This document shows positions 9,808 to 17,419 of a stretch of 64,000 nt of DNA, piece by piece (the stretch's first letter is position 1; every line of letters starts with the position of its first letter). Made by a program: the position numbers and the translations under genes. Under the pieces are notes generated by a model, which worked only from the letters and a program-made list of their open reading frames with translations, was not told where the DNA came from and ran no database searches. The DNA comes from CATQHS01 sp965203375 (GTDB taxonomy: Bacteria; Actinomycetota; Acidimicrobiia; Acidimicrobiales; Aldehydirespiratoraceae): NCBI GenBank assembly GCA_965203375.1, contig OZ241886.1, positions 1,674,001-1,738,000 on the forward strand, in the 5' to 3' direction.

Positions 9808-10656
9808 GTGAGCCCGCCGTTCCGGTCGGGGTTCGTCACCCTGGCGGGCCGGCCCAACTCCGGCAAGTCGACCCTGCTCAACCGGATGGTGGGCCGCAAG
9901 GTCTCGATCGTCTCCGACAAGCCCCAGACCACCCGGTCTCGGATACGGGGGGTGCTCACCCGGCCCGACGCCCAGATCGTTTTCGTGGACACACCGGGGG
10001 TCCACAAGCCCCGCACCCCGCTGGGGGAGCGGCTCAACGCCGCCGCGGCCGAGGCCACGGCCGGCGTCGATGTGGTGGCCTTCGTGCTCGACGCCGCCGC
10101 CCCCTACGGGAGGGGCGACGCCTTCATCGCCGAGAGCCTGCCCCGCTCCTCGGTGGTGGTGGTCACCAAGTCGGACCTGGTCCGGCCGGCGGCGATGCTG
10201 GCCCAGCTCGCCGCGGCCGCCGCCCTGGACTTCGAGGCCTACTTCCCGGTCAGCGGCCGCACCGGCGACGGGGTGCCCGAGCTGGTGGACCACCTGGCCG
10301 CCCGGCTGCCCGAGGGACCGGCCCTCTACCCCCCCGACGCCGTCACCGACTCAGACGACGCCTTCTGGGTGGCCGAGCTGGTCCGGGAGCAGTTGCTGCA
10401 GGTGACCCGCCAGGAGCTGCCGCACTCGATCGCCACCCGGGTGACCGAGTGGGAGTGGCCCAGGATCCGGTGCGAGATCCTGGTGGAGCGCCCGTCTCAG
10501 AAGCCCATGGTCATCGGCCGGGGCGGGTCGGTGCTGGAGCGGGCGGGCCGGGCCGTGCGGGTTCAGCTCCCCCCGGGCGCCCGCTTGGAGCTGTTCGTCA
10601 GGGTGGACAGGGACTGGCCCCGCCGCCCTGACCGGCTCCGGCGCCTGGGGCTCTGA
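9808..10656 (+). CDS. era: GTPase Era
   Basis: 282 residues from GTG. G1 is GRPNSGKST (about 15-23) and G3 is DTPGVHKPRTPLGERLN. G4 is TKSD rather than NKxD, and G5 is degenerate (VSGRTG). A C-terminal KH domain contains MVIGRGGSVLERAGR. Era binds the 3' end of 16S rRNA and assists 30S maturation; its neighbours phoH and ybeY fit this role. The last 140 bp of the gene are duplicated as a relic at 19969-20111 and the last 50 bp at 17262-17314, so this end of the gene was a duplication breakpoint. Confidence 0.95.
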   Translation: MSPPFRSGFVTLAGRPNSGKSTLLNRMVGRKVSIVSDKPQTTRSRIRGVLTRPDAQIVFVDTPGVHKPRTPLGERLNAAAAEATAGVDVVAFVLDAAAPYGRGDAFIAESLPRSSVVVVTKSDLVRPAAMLAQLAAAAALDFEAYFPVSGRTGDGVPELVDHLAARLPEGPALYPPDAVTDSDDAFWVAELVREQLLQVTRQELPHSIATRVTEWEWPRIRCEILVERPSQKPMVIGRGGSVLERAGRAVRVQLPPGARLELFVRVDRDWPRRPDRLRRLGL

Positions 10657-10678
10657 CCGGGTGAGAATCCGGCCGGTT

Positions 10679-10711
10679 TTGAATCCGGGGGGGGGGGGGG
10701 GGGGGTAGGAT
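10679..10711 (+). promoter_or_regulatory. Poly-G promoter of surface-protein gene 1 (19 Gs, 21-bp spacer)
   Basis: TTGAAT (10679-10684) and TAGGAT (10706-10711) flank CC plus a run of 19 Gs. The 21-bp spacer is longer than the 17 bp optimal for sigma-70-type promoters. A G run in this position is a classic slipped-strand switching site. Downstream, the 5' leader contains the inverted repeat GCGGCTT-G-AAGCCGC (10746-10760) and a strong AAGGAGG before the GTG start. Confidence 0.65.
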
Positions 10712-10811
10712 GCCCGTTCGGTCTGCTAGAGTTAGCGGGCGCGAGGCGGCTTGAAGCCGCGACTCGATGAAATCGTCCTCACAGAGCAAGCCCTGCAAGG
10801 AGGTGGCCCCG

Positions 10812-13424
10812 GTGCAATCCGTGGTAGCTAGTTCGCTCAGAACATCCAAGTCCATTCTGGTCAGAGTGATTCTGTACGCGGCGGCGGCGGCGGCCGCGGC
10901 CGTTGTTGTGGCCGCGGCGCCGTCCGTGGCTCGGGCGGCTGCTCCGACGTTCCCGGACGGGACCCGCACGACAGAGGGGACGGTGAAGATACTGTCGGTG
11001 GGCGATAATCAGATCAAGGCAGGTCCGCCGGTGAGGGCGATGGACGCCGATGCAGGCGACACCTTGACGTATCGGGCGTCCGGGGCCGATAGCGATAAGT
11101 TCACGTACGCCACAATCAACGGGGGCTATCAGATTTCCCGCAAGACCACCACGCCCAAGGGGGTGTACCGGGTGACGGTGACGGTGGCGGACGACGGGGA
11201 CTTCAGCGACGCGGACAACGCGTCGACAGAGGTGACGATCTACGTGACTTCGCCGGGCAACTGGCCGCGTGAGGACGGCTGGGCAGAAACCCGGAGGATA
11301 ACGACGGCTGCGAGCGTGACGGACCCTGACTGGTTCGGGTCGGAGGTGGTCTCTGACGGGAGTATCATCGTGGTGGGCGCCGGGCGCGCCGAACCGGGCA
11401 GCGTCACCAACGCGGGGGCGGTGTACGTGTTCGACATCAACGGCACCCAGTTGGCCCTGCTGCAGTCCCCGAATCCAGTTGTGGGTGGCTACTTCGGCTA
11501 CTCCGTGGCGCTGGCGCGCGACTTCATCTTCGTCGGCGCGAAGACGGAAACGGTAAATTCGGTGGTGAATGCGGGCCGGGTTTATATTTTCAAGAAGCCT
11601 CCGGGTGGCTGGGCCGACGACAGCACGCCGGACGCGACATTGACGCCTGGACCCACCACTGCGCCGAATGACGCTAGGAATGGACTTGGACCGGCGAAGT
11701 TCGGCCGGTCAGTGGATGTGTCGGATGACGGCAACACGCTCGTGGTGGGCGCCCCGTGGAGACAATCTCGGGAGGGCACCGACCATGTCGCTGGCGCAGA
11801 CAAGGACGGCGCCGTCTTCGTATTCACCAAGCCGACTGGTGACTGGGCTAGCGCCACCTCCGACGACACCGGCGTGGTCATGCTGACCGCCGGGGACGAA
11901 GAGCATCACTACAACGATTTAGGCAAATCGGTGGCGATCTCAGGAGACGGCAACACGATCGTCGGCGCCGCTCCTTGGGGCGGCAACGCCGAAGGCGAGC
12001 TTTATGTGTTCACCAAGGGCGGTGGCTGGACTTCCACACAACCCACCGACGATATCCCGAGGCTTAAGGTGGCTGGCTACTGGCGCGACACACAATTCTT
12101 GCTGCTCGGGGAATTCAATGTGGACGTGACCACTGACGGCTCGACGATAGTGGCCGGTGGGCCGTCGTCCTGGGAGAAGCGTAGCGCGGCCAAGGATGCA
12201 AGGATCACCGCGAATTATCGAAACCTTCCGGAGCTCATGGGCGAGGTGCGGAACGGCGGGGCTTATGTGTTCGTGAGGCCCGCCGGGGGCTGGGCCGACG
12301 CGACCGAGACGGCCAAGCTGTCGACCTACGGCCATAAGTACGACCGGTTCGGCCTGGGAGTGGCGATCAGCCCCAGCGGCGACAAGATCGCGGCGACCAA
12401 CGGCGAAGCGCGGTCGAGCAACTTCAGGGGCTCGGTGTATGTGTTCACCAAGCCCTCGGGGGGCTGGGAGAGCGACACCGACGGCCTCGGCGACAATCTG
12501 CGGGTTCTGACCGCCGAAACCTCCAGCACACTCAGCGAGCCCTATCGGTACGGGTTGGGCGGCAAGGGCATTGCCTTCGTCGGCGAGGACAGGTTGTTGG
12601 CAAGCTGGGGAGGCAGCGCCACCACCCTCGAATACAATGACATGCTGGCTTCTCTGCCCACGGGGGGCCTCTACGGCGACAACGAAGATCACAGCAGCCC
12701 GGCCAGCCTCCATAAGGGAGCGGTGGCCTACTACAGGCTGAGGCTGAAGCCTAGGCCCCCCGTTGTTGTTCAGCCGCCCTCTTATGTGCCGCCGCCGGGA
12801 CCGCCGCCGGGACCGCCGCCTGGACCGCCGCCGGGACCGCCGCCTCCGCCGGCCCCGCCTGAGTTCGTGGACGTGGACGAGGGTTCGGTTCACGCCGAGA
12901 GCATCGAGACGGTGGCGGAGCTGAGGATCACCATGGGCACCTCGGCTACCATGTTCTCGCCGTCGGACACGGTGACGAGGGCTCAGATGGCCTCGTTCGT
13001 GGCCCGGACCTGGGAGGCGGCCGACCGGGAGTGCCCGTCTTCGGGGGCCTCGTACTTCGATGACGTGCCCGCGGGCTCGACTCATACCGCGGGGATCGAT
13101 TGCGTGTCGGCTCTGGGGGTGGCCCGGGGCACGGGGGAGAGGATGTTCTCGCCGTCTGCGCCGGTGACGAGGGCTCAGATGGCCTCGTTCTTGGCCAATG
13201 CCTGGAGGGCGGCCGGGCGGACCTGTCCCGCCTCCGACGCGAGTTCGATATTCGATGACGTGCCCGCGGACTCGGTTCACGCCGAGAGCATCGGCTGCAT
13301 AGCCGCTTTGGGGATCACCAGAGGCACCGCGGCCGGGATGTTCTCGCCGTCGGACACGGTGACGAGGGCTCAGATGGCTTCGTTCCTGGCCCGGTTCTAC
13401 GAGGAGCTCACCGGCACTGCCTGA
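10812..13424 (+). CDS. Surface protein 1: cadherin-like, FG-GAP propeller, SLH x3
   Basis: 870 residues. GTG at 10812 is chosen because AAGGAGG lies eight bases upstream; an in-frame ATG at 10767 lacks such a site. A signal peptide (about 1-42) ends in SVARA. A cadherin-like domain follows to about 145, then six or seven FG-GAP-type propeller repeats (about 160-640; for example DGNTLVVGAPW...GAVFVFTKPTGDW). A Pro-rich linker built of 12-bp repeats (about 648-683) leads to three SLH domains (about 684-870), which should bind secondary cell-wall polymer. It is almost identical to gene 4 (20265) at both ends but diverges in the propeller. The promoter contains a poly-G tract. Likely a wall-anchored, phase-variable surface protein. 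Confidence 0.88.
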   Translation: MQSVVASSLRTSKSILVRVILYAAAAAAAAVVVAAAPSVARAAAPTFPDGTRTTEGTVKILSVGDNQIKAGPPVRAMDADAGDTLTYRASGADSDKFTYATINGGYQISRKTTTPKGVYRVTVTVADDGDFSDADNASTEVTIYVTSPGNWPREDGWAETRRITTAASVTDPDWFGSEVVSDGSIIVVGAGRAEPGSVTNAGAVYVFDINGTQLALLQSPNPVVGGYFGYSVALARDFIFVGAKTETVNSVVNAGRVYIFKKPPGGWADDSTPDATLTPGPTTAPNDARNGLGPAKFGRSVDVSDDGNTLVVGAPWRQSREGTDHVAGADKDGAVFVFTKPTGDWASATSDDTGVVMLTAGDEEHHYNDLGKSVAISGDGNTIVGAAPWGGNAEGELYVFTKGGGWTSTQPTDDIPRLKVAGYWRDTQFLLLGEFNVDVTTDGSTIVAGGPSSWEKRSAAKDARITANYRNLPELMGEVRNGGAYVFVRPAGGWADATETAKLSTYGHKYDRFGLGVAISPSGDKIAATNGEARSSNFRGSVYVFTKPSGGWESDTDGLGDNLRVLTAETSSTLSEPYRYGLGGKGIAFVGEDRLLASWGGSATTLEYNDMLASLPTGGLYGDNEDHSSPASLHKGAVAYYRLRLKPRPPVVVQPPSYVPPPGPPPGPPPGPPPGPPPPPAPPEFVDVDEGSVHAESIETVAELRITMGTSATMFSPSDTVTRAQMASFVARTWEAADRECPSSGASYFDDVPAGSTHTAGIDCVSALGVARGTGERMFSPSAPVTRAQMASFLANAWRAAGRTCPASDASSIFDDVPADSVHAESIGCIAALGITRGTAAGMFSPSDTVTRAQMASFLARFYEELTGTA

Positions 13425-13442
13425 GCCAACACCCTGGCGGGT

Positions 13443-13486
13443 TTCCGGGCAGCGGGTCGTCGCCCAAGCGGCACCCCTGCCCGGAA
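13443..13486 (+). terminator. Conserved hairpin downstream of surface gene 1
   Basis: TTCCGGGCAG (13443-13452) pairs perfectly with CTGCCCGGAA (13477-13486) around a 24-nt loop. The surrounding 90 bp or so recur downstream of genes 2 and 4. It is a plausible transcript end or processing signal. No U-tract follows, so the terminator call is tentative. Confidence 0.5.
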
Positions 13487-13528
13487 CCCCCGGGGCCGGG
13501 CCTGCGTCACCCGGCCGGACCGGGCGAT

Positions 13529-13556
13529 TTGACAGATCTAGCTCTCCAAGTATCGT
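13529..13556 (+). promoter_or_regulatory. Sigma-70-type promoter for the DUF6338-like gene
   Basis: A consensus TTGACA (13529-13534) is separated by 16 bp from TATCGT (13551-13556). It lies 78 bp before the ATG of the low-GC gene at 13634. It is one of the closest matches to a standard promoter in the window and differs from the leaderless pattern of the native genes. Confidence 0.55.
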
Positions 13557-13633
13557 GACGGCCTGCTCGCAGCCGTGCCTGCCGTGCCAGCCCCGACCGG
13601 CCATCACGGCGGCGCCCGCCGGGGTGTGGGACG

Positions 13634-14221
13634 ATGGAGGGAAGTCTATGGACGGGATCTCGCCCGGTAGGACCGTTTCGGCGCTACATTCAATTCTGGC
13701 AAGGTTTGATCAGCGGAAAAGCTGATTACTCGATAGGATGGCTAATTCGGTGGCTGGCAGCCAGCGGCTACCTCGTCGGTGTAATTCTCTGCGGACCGGC
13801 TGCGGCAGCGATCAATCGGGCATTTAGAGATTGCATCACACCATCCGAGCCCCGGGACTGCGGCAAGTTGCGCATGTGGGTGGCGCGTAAAACTCTTGAA
13901 CAGCGCCCCAACCCCACCGCTTTTGAGTACTTAGCGGCTCATGGCCCCTTTCTCATCAGAGCGAAGACAAAGACAGGCCAGTTCTTGGCAGGATTATACG
14001 AACCACCCAAACCAGATGATCAGCAGCTCACTTCTCATGCCTCTTCCGAACCACAATCACAAGACATTTATCTTCGTAGGACAGTATTCATTGACAAAGA
14101 CGGTAACTTTTATAGAGACGCTGATGGCAATCTTTGCATCGGACAGGGCGGTTTATATATTAGCGCAGATGTCATAGAGTCTGCTCAAATTTTTCAAGAC
14201 CCTTTACAGAAGGAGAAGTAG
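13634..14221 (+). CDS. DUF6338-like membrane protein, short N-terminus
   Basis: 195 residues. A hydrophobic segment at about 38-62 (ASGYLVGVILCGPAAAAI) is followed by a cytoplasmic-type region with FEYLAAHGPFLIRAKTKTGQFLAGLYE, QDIYLRRTVFIDKDGNF and a final GGLYISADVIESAQIF. This pattern resembles the C-terminal half of DUF6338 proteins, whose longer N-terminal membrane part is missing here. The function is unknown. GC is far below the neighbouring genes, suggesting transfer. A better Shine-Dalgarno, GGAGGG, precedes an ATG at 13648 in another frame that stops after 25 codons, so a 5' frameshift or decay is possible. It lies between surface genes 1 and 2. Confidence 0.6.
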   Translation: MEGSLWTGSRPVGPFRRYIQFWQGLISGKADYSIGWLIRWLAASGYLVGVILCGPAAAAINRAFRDCITPSEPRDCGKLRMWVARKTLEQRPNPTAFEYLAAHGPFLIRAKTKTGQFLAGLYEPPKPDDQQLTSHASSEPQSQDIYLRRTVFIDKDGNFYRDADGNLCIGQGGLYISADVIESAQIFQDPLQKEK

Positions 14222-14226
14222 GGGGA

Positions 14227-14400
14227 ATGAAGAAAGCAAAAAGCCAGAAAGTCAACCAGAAGAACACTCAGCAACGGGTGCCTAGACATAGTCACGGTGG
14301 ATTCAAGCCAGGGCCTTGGCCCAACGGTGGTCCGCCTAAAGTCAAGGACGAGCCCTACCCGGGGCATATACCAAAGGACTGGACTCCCGACGAGAACTAA
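14227..14400 (+). CDS. 57-residue Lys/Pro/Gly-rich small protein downstream of the DUF6338-like gene
   Basis: An ATG at 14227, five bases after the preceding stop and behind AGGGGGA, opens 57 codons ending in TAA. The N-terminus is very basic (MKKAKSQKVNQKN). The rest is Gly/Pro-rich (GGFKPGPWPNGGPP) and ends in the acidic WTPDEN. No known domain is recognised. Base composition matches the DUF6338-like gene, and the spacing makes a two-gene operon likely. Small Pro/Gly-rich proteins next to DUF6338 genes are something I recall but cannot verify here. Confidence 0.5.
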   Translation: MKKAKSQKVNQKNTQQRVPRHSHGGFKPGPWPNGGPPKVKDEPYPGHIPKDWTPDEN

Positions 14401-14484
14401 GTCACCGGCCAATGGTTCGTGCTTCTACCAGGGCCACTTGGGTTCGCTGGGCCGAGGGGATCGACAACGACGCGGGCGGGCGGC

Positions 14485-14562
14485 GGGACTGCCGGGCCCG
14501 ATGATGGGACTGCCTCGCCGCCCGAGCCGCCCGAGTTCGCGGATGTGGACGAGGGTTCGGTT
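14485..14562 (+). pseudogene. Relic of an SLH-gene linker fused to the gene 2 promoter
   Basis: This segment matches 16566-16638 inside surface gene 2 almost base for base (GGGACTGCCGGGCCCGATG through GACGAGGGTTCGGTT), then breaks off. The break is at GGTT, where the sequence switches into the TTTTGAATCC element of the poly-G promoter. It is a fragment of the region joining linker and first SLH domain of a lost paralogue. It implies recombination at short homology placed a promoter directly behind a truncated gene. Confidence 0.75.
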
Positions 14563-14567
14563 CGGTT

Positions 14568-14596
14568 TTGAATCCGGGGGGGGGGGGGGGTAGCGT
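14568..14596 (+). promoter_or_regulatory. Poly-G promoter of surface-protein gene 2 (15 Gs, 17-bp spacer)
   Basis: TTGAAT (14568-14573), CC, fifteen Gs, then TAGCGT (14591-14596). The spacer is 17 bp, optimal for a sigma-70-type promoter, so among the four this configuration would be predicted on. It lies 63 bp before the GTG start of gene 2. Confidence 0.65.
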
Positions 14597-14659
14597 GCTG
14601 TTGGTGGCAGTTGATGCCATCGAGTTCGTTGACTGCTGATCGCAAAGGGCGGTGTCGCT

Positions 14660-17173
14660 GTGTCCGGGTCTTCGTTGGTGAGTTCGTCCCCCGTTGGTGC
14701 TGGGTTCGGGTCAGGTTTGGGGGTTCGGCGGGCCAAGGCGGTGCTGCGGGTCGCGGTGCTGGCGGCGGCCGCGGCGGCCGCGGTCGTGGTGGTGGGGTCG
14801 TCGGCGGCTCGGGCGGCCGCGCCTACGTTTTTGGATGCGGATGCAGCGCCGGAGGCGAAGACGGTGACGCTTTTGGCGGTGGGCGAGGGCCAGACGAAGG
14901 TGGGCCCGCCGGTGCGGGCGGTGGACGCCGACGACGGCGACACGTTGGAGTATTCGCTGTCGGACGGGTACCATCTGCATGCGTCCTTTTTCACGATCGA
15001 TTCGTCGAACGGGCAGATTTCGATGAAGCCGGGCACGCGTTCGGGGGTGTACCGGGTGAGGGTGTCGGTGTCAGACGACGAGTTCGACTCCGATGACTCG
15101 GACACGGACACGGTGGATGTGACGATTTATGTGACCTCGCCGGGCCATTATCCGCGAGAGGACGCCTGGGCGCAGGTCCGGTCGATGACGGCTGGCGACG
15201 GGACGACTTTCAACCGTTTCGGGTGGTCGGTGGATGCGACTTCTGAGGTGATCGTGGTGGGCGCCCCTGAGAGACGAGCGGCGTATGTGTTCGATGTCGA
15301 CAGCGGCGCTCAGTTGGCCAAGCTGAGGCGGAACAACAGCAGTTTCGGCTATTCGGTGGCGGTGGCGGGTGACACGATCTTCGTGAGCGCTCCGGAAATT
15401 AGCTCGTCTAAGGGGCGGGTTTATGTGTTCGTCAAGCCGGAGACGGGCTGGACCGACACAAGCTTGGCCGACACGACGCTGACTTCGTCGGTCAACTATG
15501 GCAGGCTCGGTTACGGTGTTGCGGTGTCAGATGACGGCAAGACGCTGGTGGCCAGCGCCCCCGGGCTCGAGTTATCCACCGGCTCGGCCTTTGTGTTCGC
15601 CAGGCCTGAGACGGGCTGGGCTTACACCACCACCGCCGACTCGGGGGTGGTGGCGCTGACCGCTGGTAGCAGGAGAGCCCAGTACACTTTTTTCGGAGGT
15701 AATGTCGACATCTCAGGTGACGGCAACACGATCGCCGTGTCCGCCGGCTCTGTGGACATCGGCGGGCGGCAAGATCAAGGCGCGGTTTATGTGTTCGCCA
15801 AGCCAGAGGCGGGCTGGGCCGCGACTAGCGCCTCTACCGTCGTTGACCGGCTCACGGTTGAAACCGATAACGCGTCTCGCCACCAGCAGTTGGGGTACCG
15901 TGGCTTGGCTTTGTCTCATGACGGCTCGACGCTGGTGGCCTCGGCTGCGATATCATGGCGCAAAGGCAACCTCGACCACTTGCAGGTGCCTGCTGACAAC
16001 TATGGCTCGGCATTTGTGTATGTGAGGCCTTCGGGGGGCTGGGCCGATGGCACAGAGACGGCCAAGCTGGCCAGCTTCGGCCACAAATACGACCAATTCG
16101 GCCGCGGCGTGGCCATCAGCGGCAGCGGAGACAAGATCGCGGTGGGCAACCCCTGGTCGCGTTCGAGCAACTTCCGGGGCTCGGTGTACGTGTACACCAA
16201 ACCTTCGGGAGGCTGGGTTGACGATCTCGACGGCGCGGGCGGCAATCTGCGGGTTTTGACCCTGGCCGACGCCGACACCAACACGAAACACCGCTACGCG
16301 TTCGGCAGCCGTGACCTGGCCTTCATCGGCGAGGACAAGCTGGTGGCGGGCCAAACCGGCTATGTCGAAGCGCTCAAACAAAAAGACGAGCTGTCCACGC
16401 TGCCCATGGGCGGCCTCTACGGCGCCAACGACGACCACAGCAGCAACTCCAACATACGCCCGGGCTCGGCGCATCTGTTCACACTCCGCCAGGGCCAACA
16501 ACCCGTAGCGCCACCGCCCCCACCGCCCCCACCGCCCCCACCGCCCCCACCTGCGTCGGATGACGGGACTGCCGGGCCCGATGATGGGAGTGCCCCGCCG
16601 CCCGAGCCGCCCGAGTTCGCGGATGTGGACGAGGGTTCGGTTCACGCCGAGAGCATCGAGGAGGTGGCGGCGCTGGGGATCACCTCGGGCACCTCGGCCA
16701 CCATGTTCTCGCCGTCGGACACGGTGACGAGGGCTCAGATGGCCTCGTTCGTGGCCCGGACCTGGGAGGCGGCCGATCGGGAGTGCCCGTCTGCGGGGGC
16801 CTCGTACTTCGATGACGTGCCCGCGGGCTCGACCCATGCCGGAAGCATCGACTGCGTGTCGGCGCTGGGGATCACCTCGGGCACGGCGGAGAGGGTGTTC
16901 TCGCCGTCTGAGCCGGTGACGAGGGCTCAGATGGCCGCGTTCTTGGCCCGGGCCTGGGGGGCGGCCGGGCGGACCTGCCCCGACGACGCGGGCTCGTCCT
17001 TCGGTGACGTGCCCGCGGACTCCACGCACGCCGCCAGCATCGGCTGCATGGCCGCTTTGGGGATCACCAGCGGCACCGCGGCCGGGATGTTCTCGCCCTC
17101 AGATGCGGTGACGAGGGCTCAGATGGCCTCGTTCCTGGCCCGGTTCTACGAGGAGCTCACCGGCGCCGCCTGA
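14660..17173 (+). CDS. Surface protein 2: cadherin-like, FG-GAP propeller, SLH x3
   Basis: 837 residues from GTG. A long Ser/Gly-rich n-region and an Ala/Val-rich hydrophobic core end in SAARA, consistent with a signal peptide. A cadherin-like domain has GPPVRAVDADDGDTLEYSL. FG-GAP-like repeats follow (about 170-610; DGKTLVASAPG, GNTIAVSAGS). A poly-Pro linker made of 9-bp CCACCGCCC units (about 616-650) leads to three SLH domains (about 651-837). It is more like gene 3 than genes 1 and 4 in the N-terminal half. The extracellular ligand is unknown. Switching by the upstream G tract is inferred. Confidence 0.88.
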   Translation: MSGSSLVSSSPVGAGFGSGLGVRRAKAVLRVAVLAAAAAAAVVVVGSSAARAAAPTFLDADAAPEAKTVTLLAVGEGQTKVGPPVRAVDADDGDTLEYSLSDGYHLHASFFTIDSSNGQISMKPGTRSGVYRVRVSVSDDEFDSDDSDTDTVDVTIYVTSPGHYPREDAWAQVRSMTAGDGTTFNRFGWSVDATSEVIVVGAPERRAAYVFDVDSGAQLAKLRRNNSSFGYSVAVAGDTIFVSAPEISSSKGRVYVFVKPETGWTDTSLADTTLTSSVNYGRLGYGVAVSDDGKTLVASAPGLELSTGSAFVFARPETGWAYTTTADSGVVALTAGSRRAQYTFFGGNVDISGDGNTIAVSAGSVDIGGRQDQGAVYVFAKPEAGWAATSASTVVDRLTVETDNASRHQQLGYRGLALSHDGSTLVASAAISWRKGNLDHLQVPADNYGSAFVYVRPSGGWADGTETAKLASFGHKYDQFGRGVAISGSGDKIAVGNPWSRSSNFRGSVYVYTKPSGGWVDDLDGAGGNLRVLTLADADTNTKHRYAFGSRDLAFIGEDKLVAGQTGYVEALKQKDELSTLPMGGLYGANDDHSSNSNIRPGSAHLFTLRQGQQPVAPPPPPPPPPPPPPPASDDGTAGPDDGSAPPPEPPEFADVDEGSVHAESIEEVAALGITSGTSATMFSPSDTVTRAQMASFVARTWEAADRECPSAGASYFDDVPAGSTHAGSIDCVSALGITSGTAERVFSPSEPVTRAQMAAFLARAWGAAGRTCPDDAGSSFGDVPADSTHAASIGCMAALGITSGTAAGMFSPSDAVTRAQMASFLARFYEELTGAA

Positions 17174-17194
17174 GCCAAACACCCTGGCGGGTTG

Positions 17195-17234
17195 CCGGGC
17201 AGCGGGTCGTCGCCCAAGCGGCACCCCTGCCCGG
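17195..17234 (+). terminator. Conserved hairpin downstream of surface gene 2
   Basis: CCGGGCAG (17195-17202) pairs with CTGCCCGG (17227-17234). The context is the same repeated 90 bp found after genes 1 and 4. Gene 3 lacks it. Confidence 0.45.
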
Positions 17235-17261
17235 AACCCCCGGGGGCGAGCCTGCGTCACC

Positions 17262-17314
17262 CGGTCTGGACAAGGACTGGCCCCGCCGCCCTGACCGGCT
17301 CCAGCGCTTGGGAT
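17262..17314 (+). pseudogene. Relic of the era 3' end upstream of surface gene 3
   Basis: About 53 bp match the last codons of era (10603-10655), including GGACTGGCCCCGCCGCCCTG, with several substitutions near the old stop. It has no start and cannot be expressed as Era. It shows that the DNA upstream of gene 3 was copied from the era-gene 1 junction. Confidence 0.75.
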
Positions 17315-17333
17315 TTTAATTGACTGACTGAGG

Positions 17334-17363
17334 TTGATTTTCGGGGGGGGGGGGGGGTAAAGT
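17334..17363 (+). promoter_or_regulatory. Poly-G promoter of surface-protein gene 3 (15 Gs, 18-bp spacer)
   Basis: TTGATT (17334-17339), TTC, fifteen Gs, then TAAAGT (17358-17363). The 18-bp spacer is close to optimum. The flanks have diverged from those of genes 1, 2 and 4, yet the G run and the two hexamers are kept, which argues for selection on the arrangement. Confidence 0.65.
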
Positions 17364-17419
17364 GCATTTTGGTGGTAGTTGCTTACGTCCGGTCATCGGC
17401 TGCTGATCGCATAAAGGCG

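Noticed and set aside
17369..17419. TTG start for surface gene 3
   Set aside because: It would lie about six bases after the predicted -10. The extra residues do not align with gene 2, and GTG at 17420 fits better.
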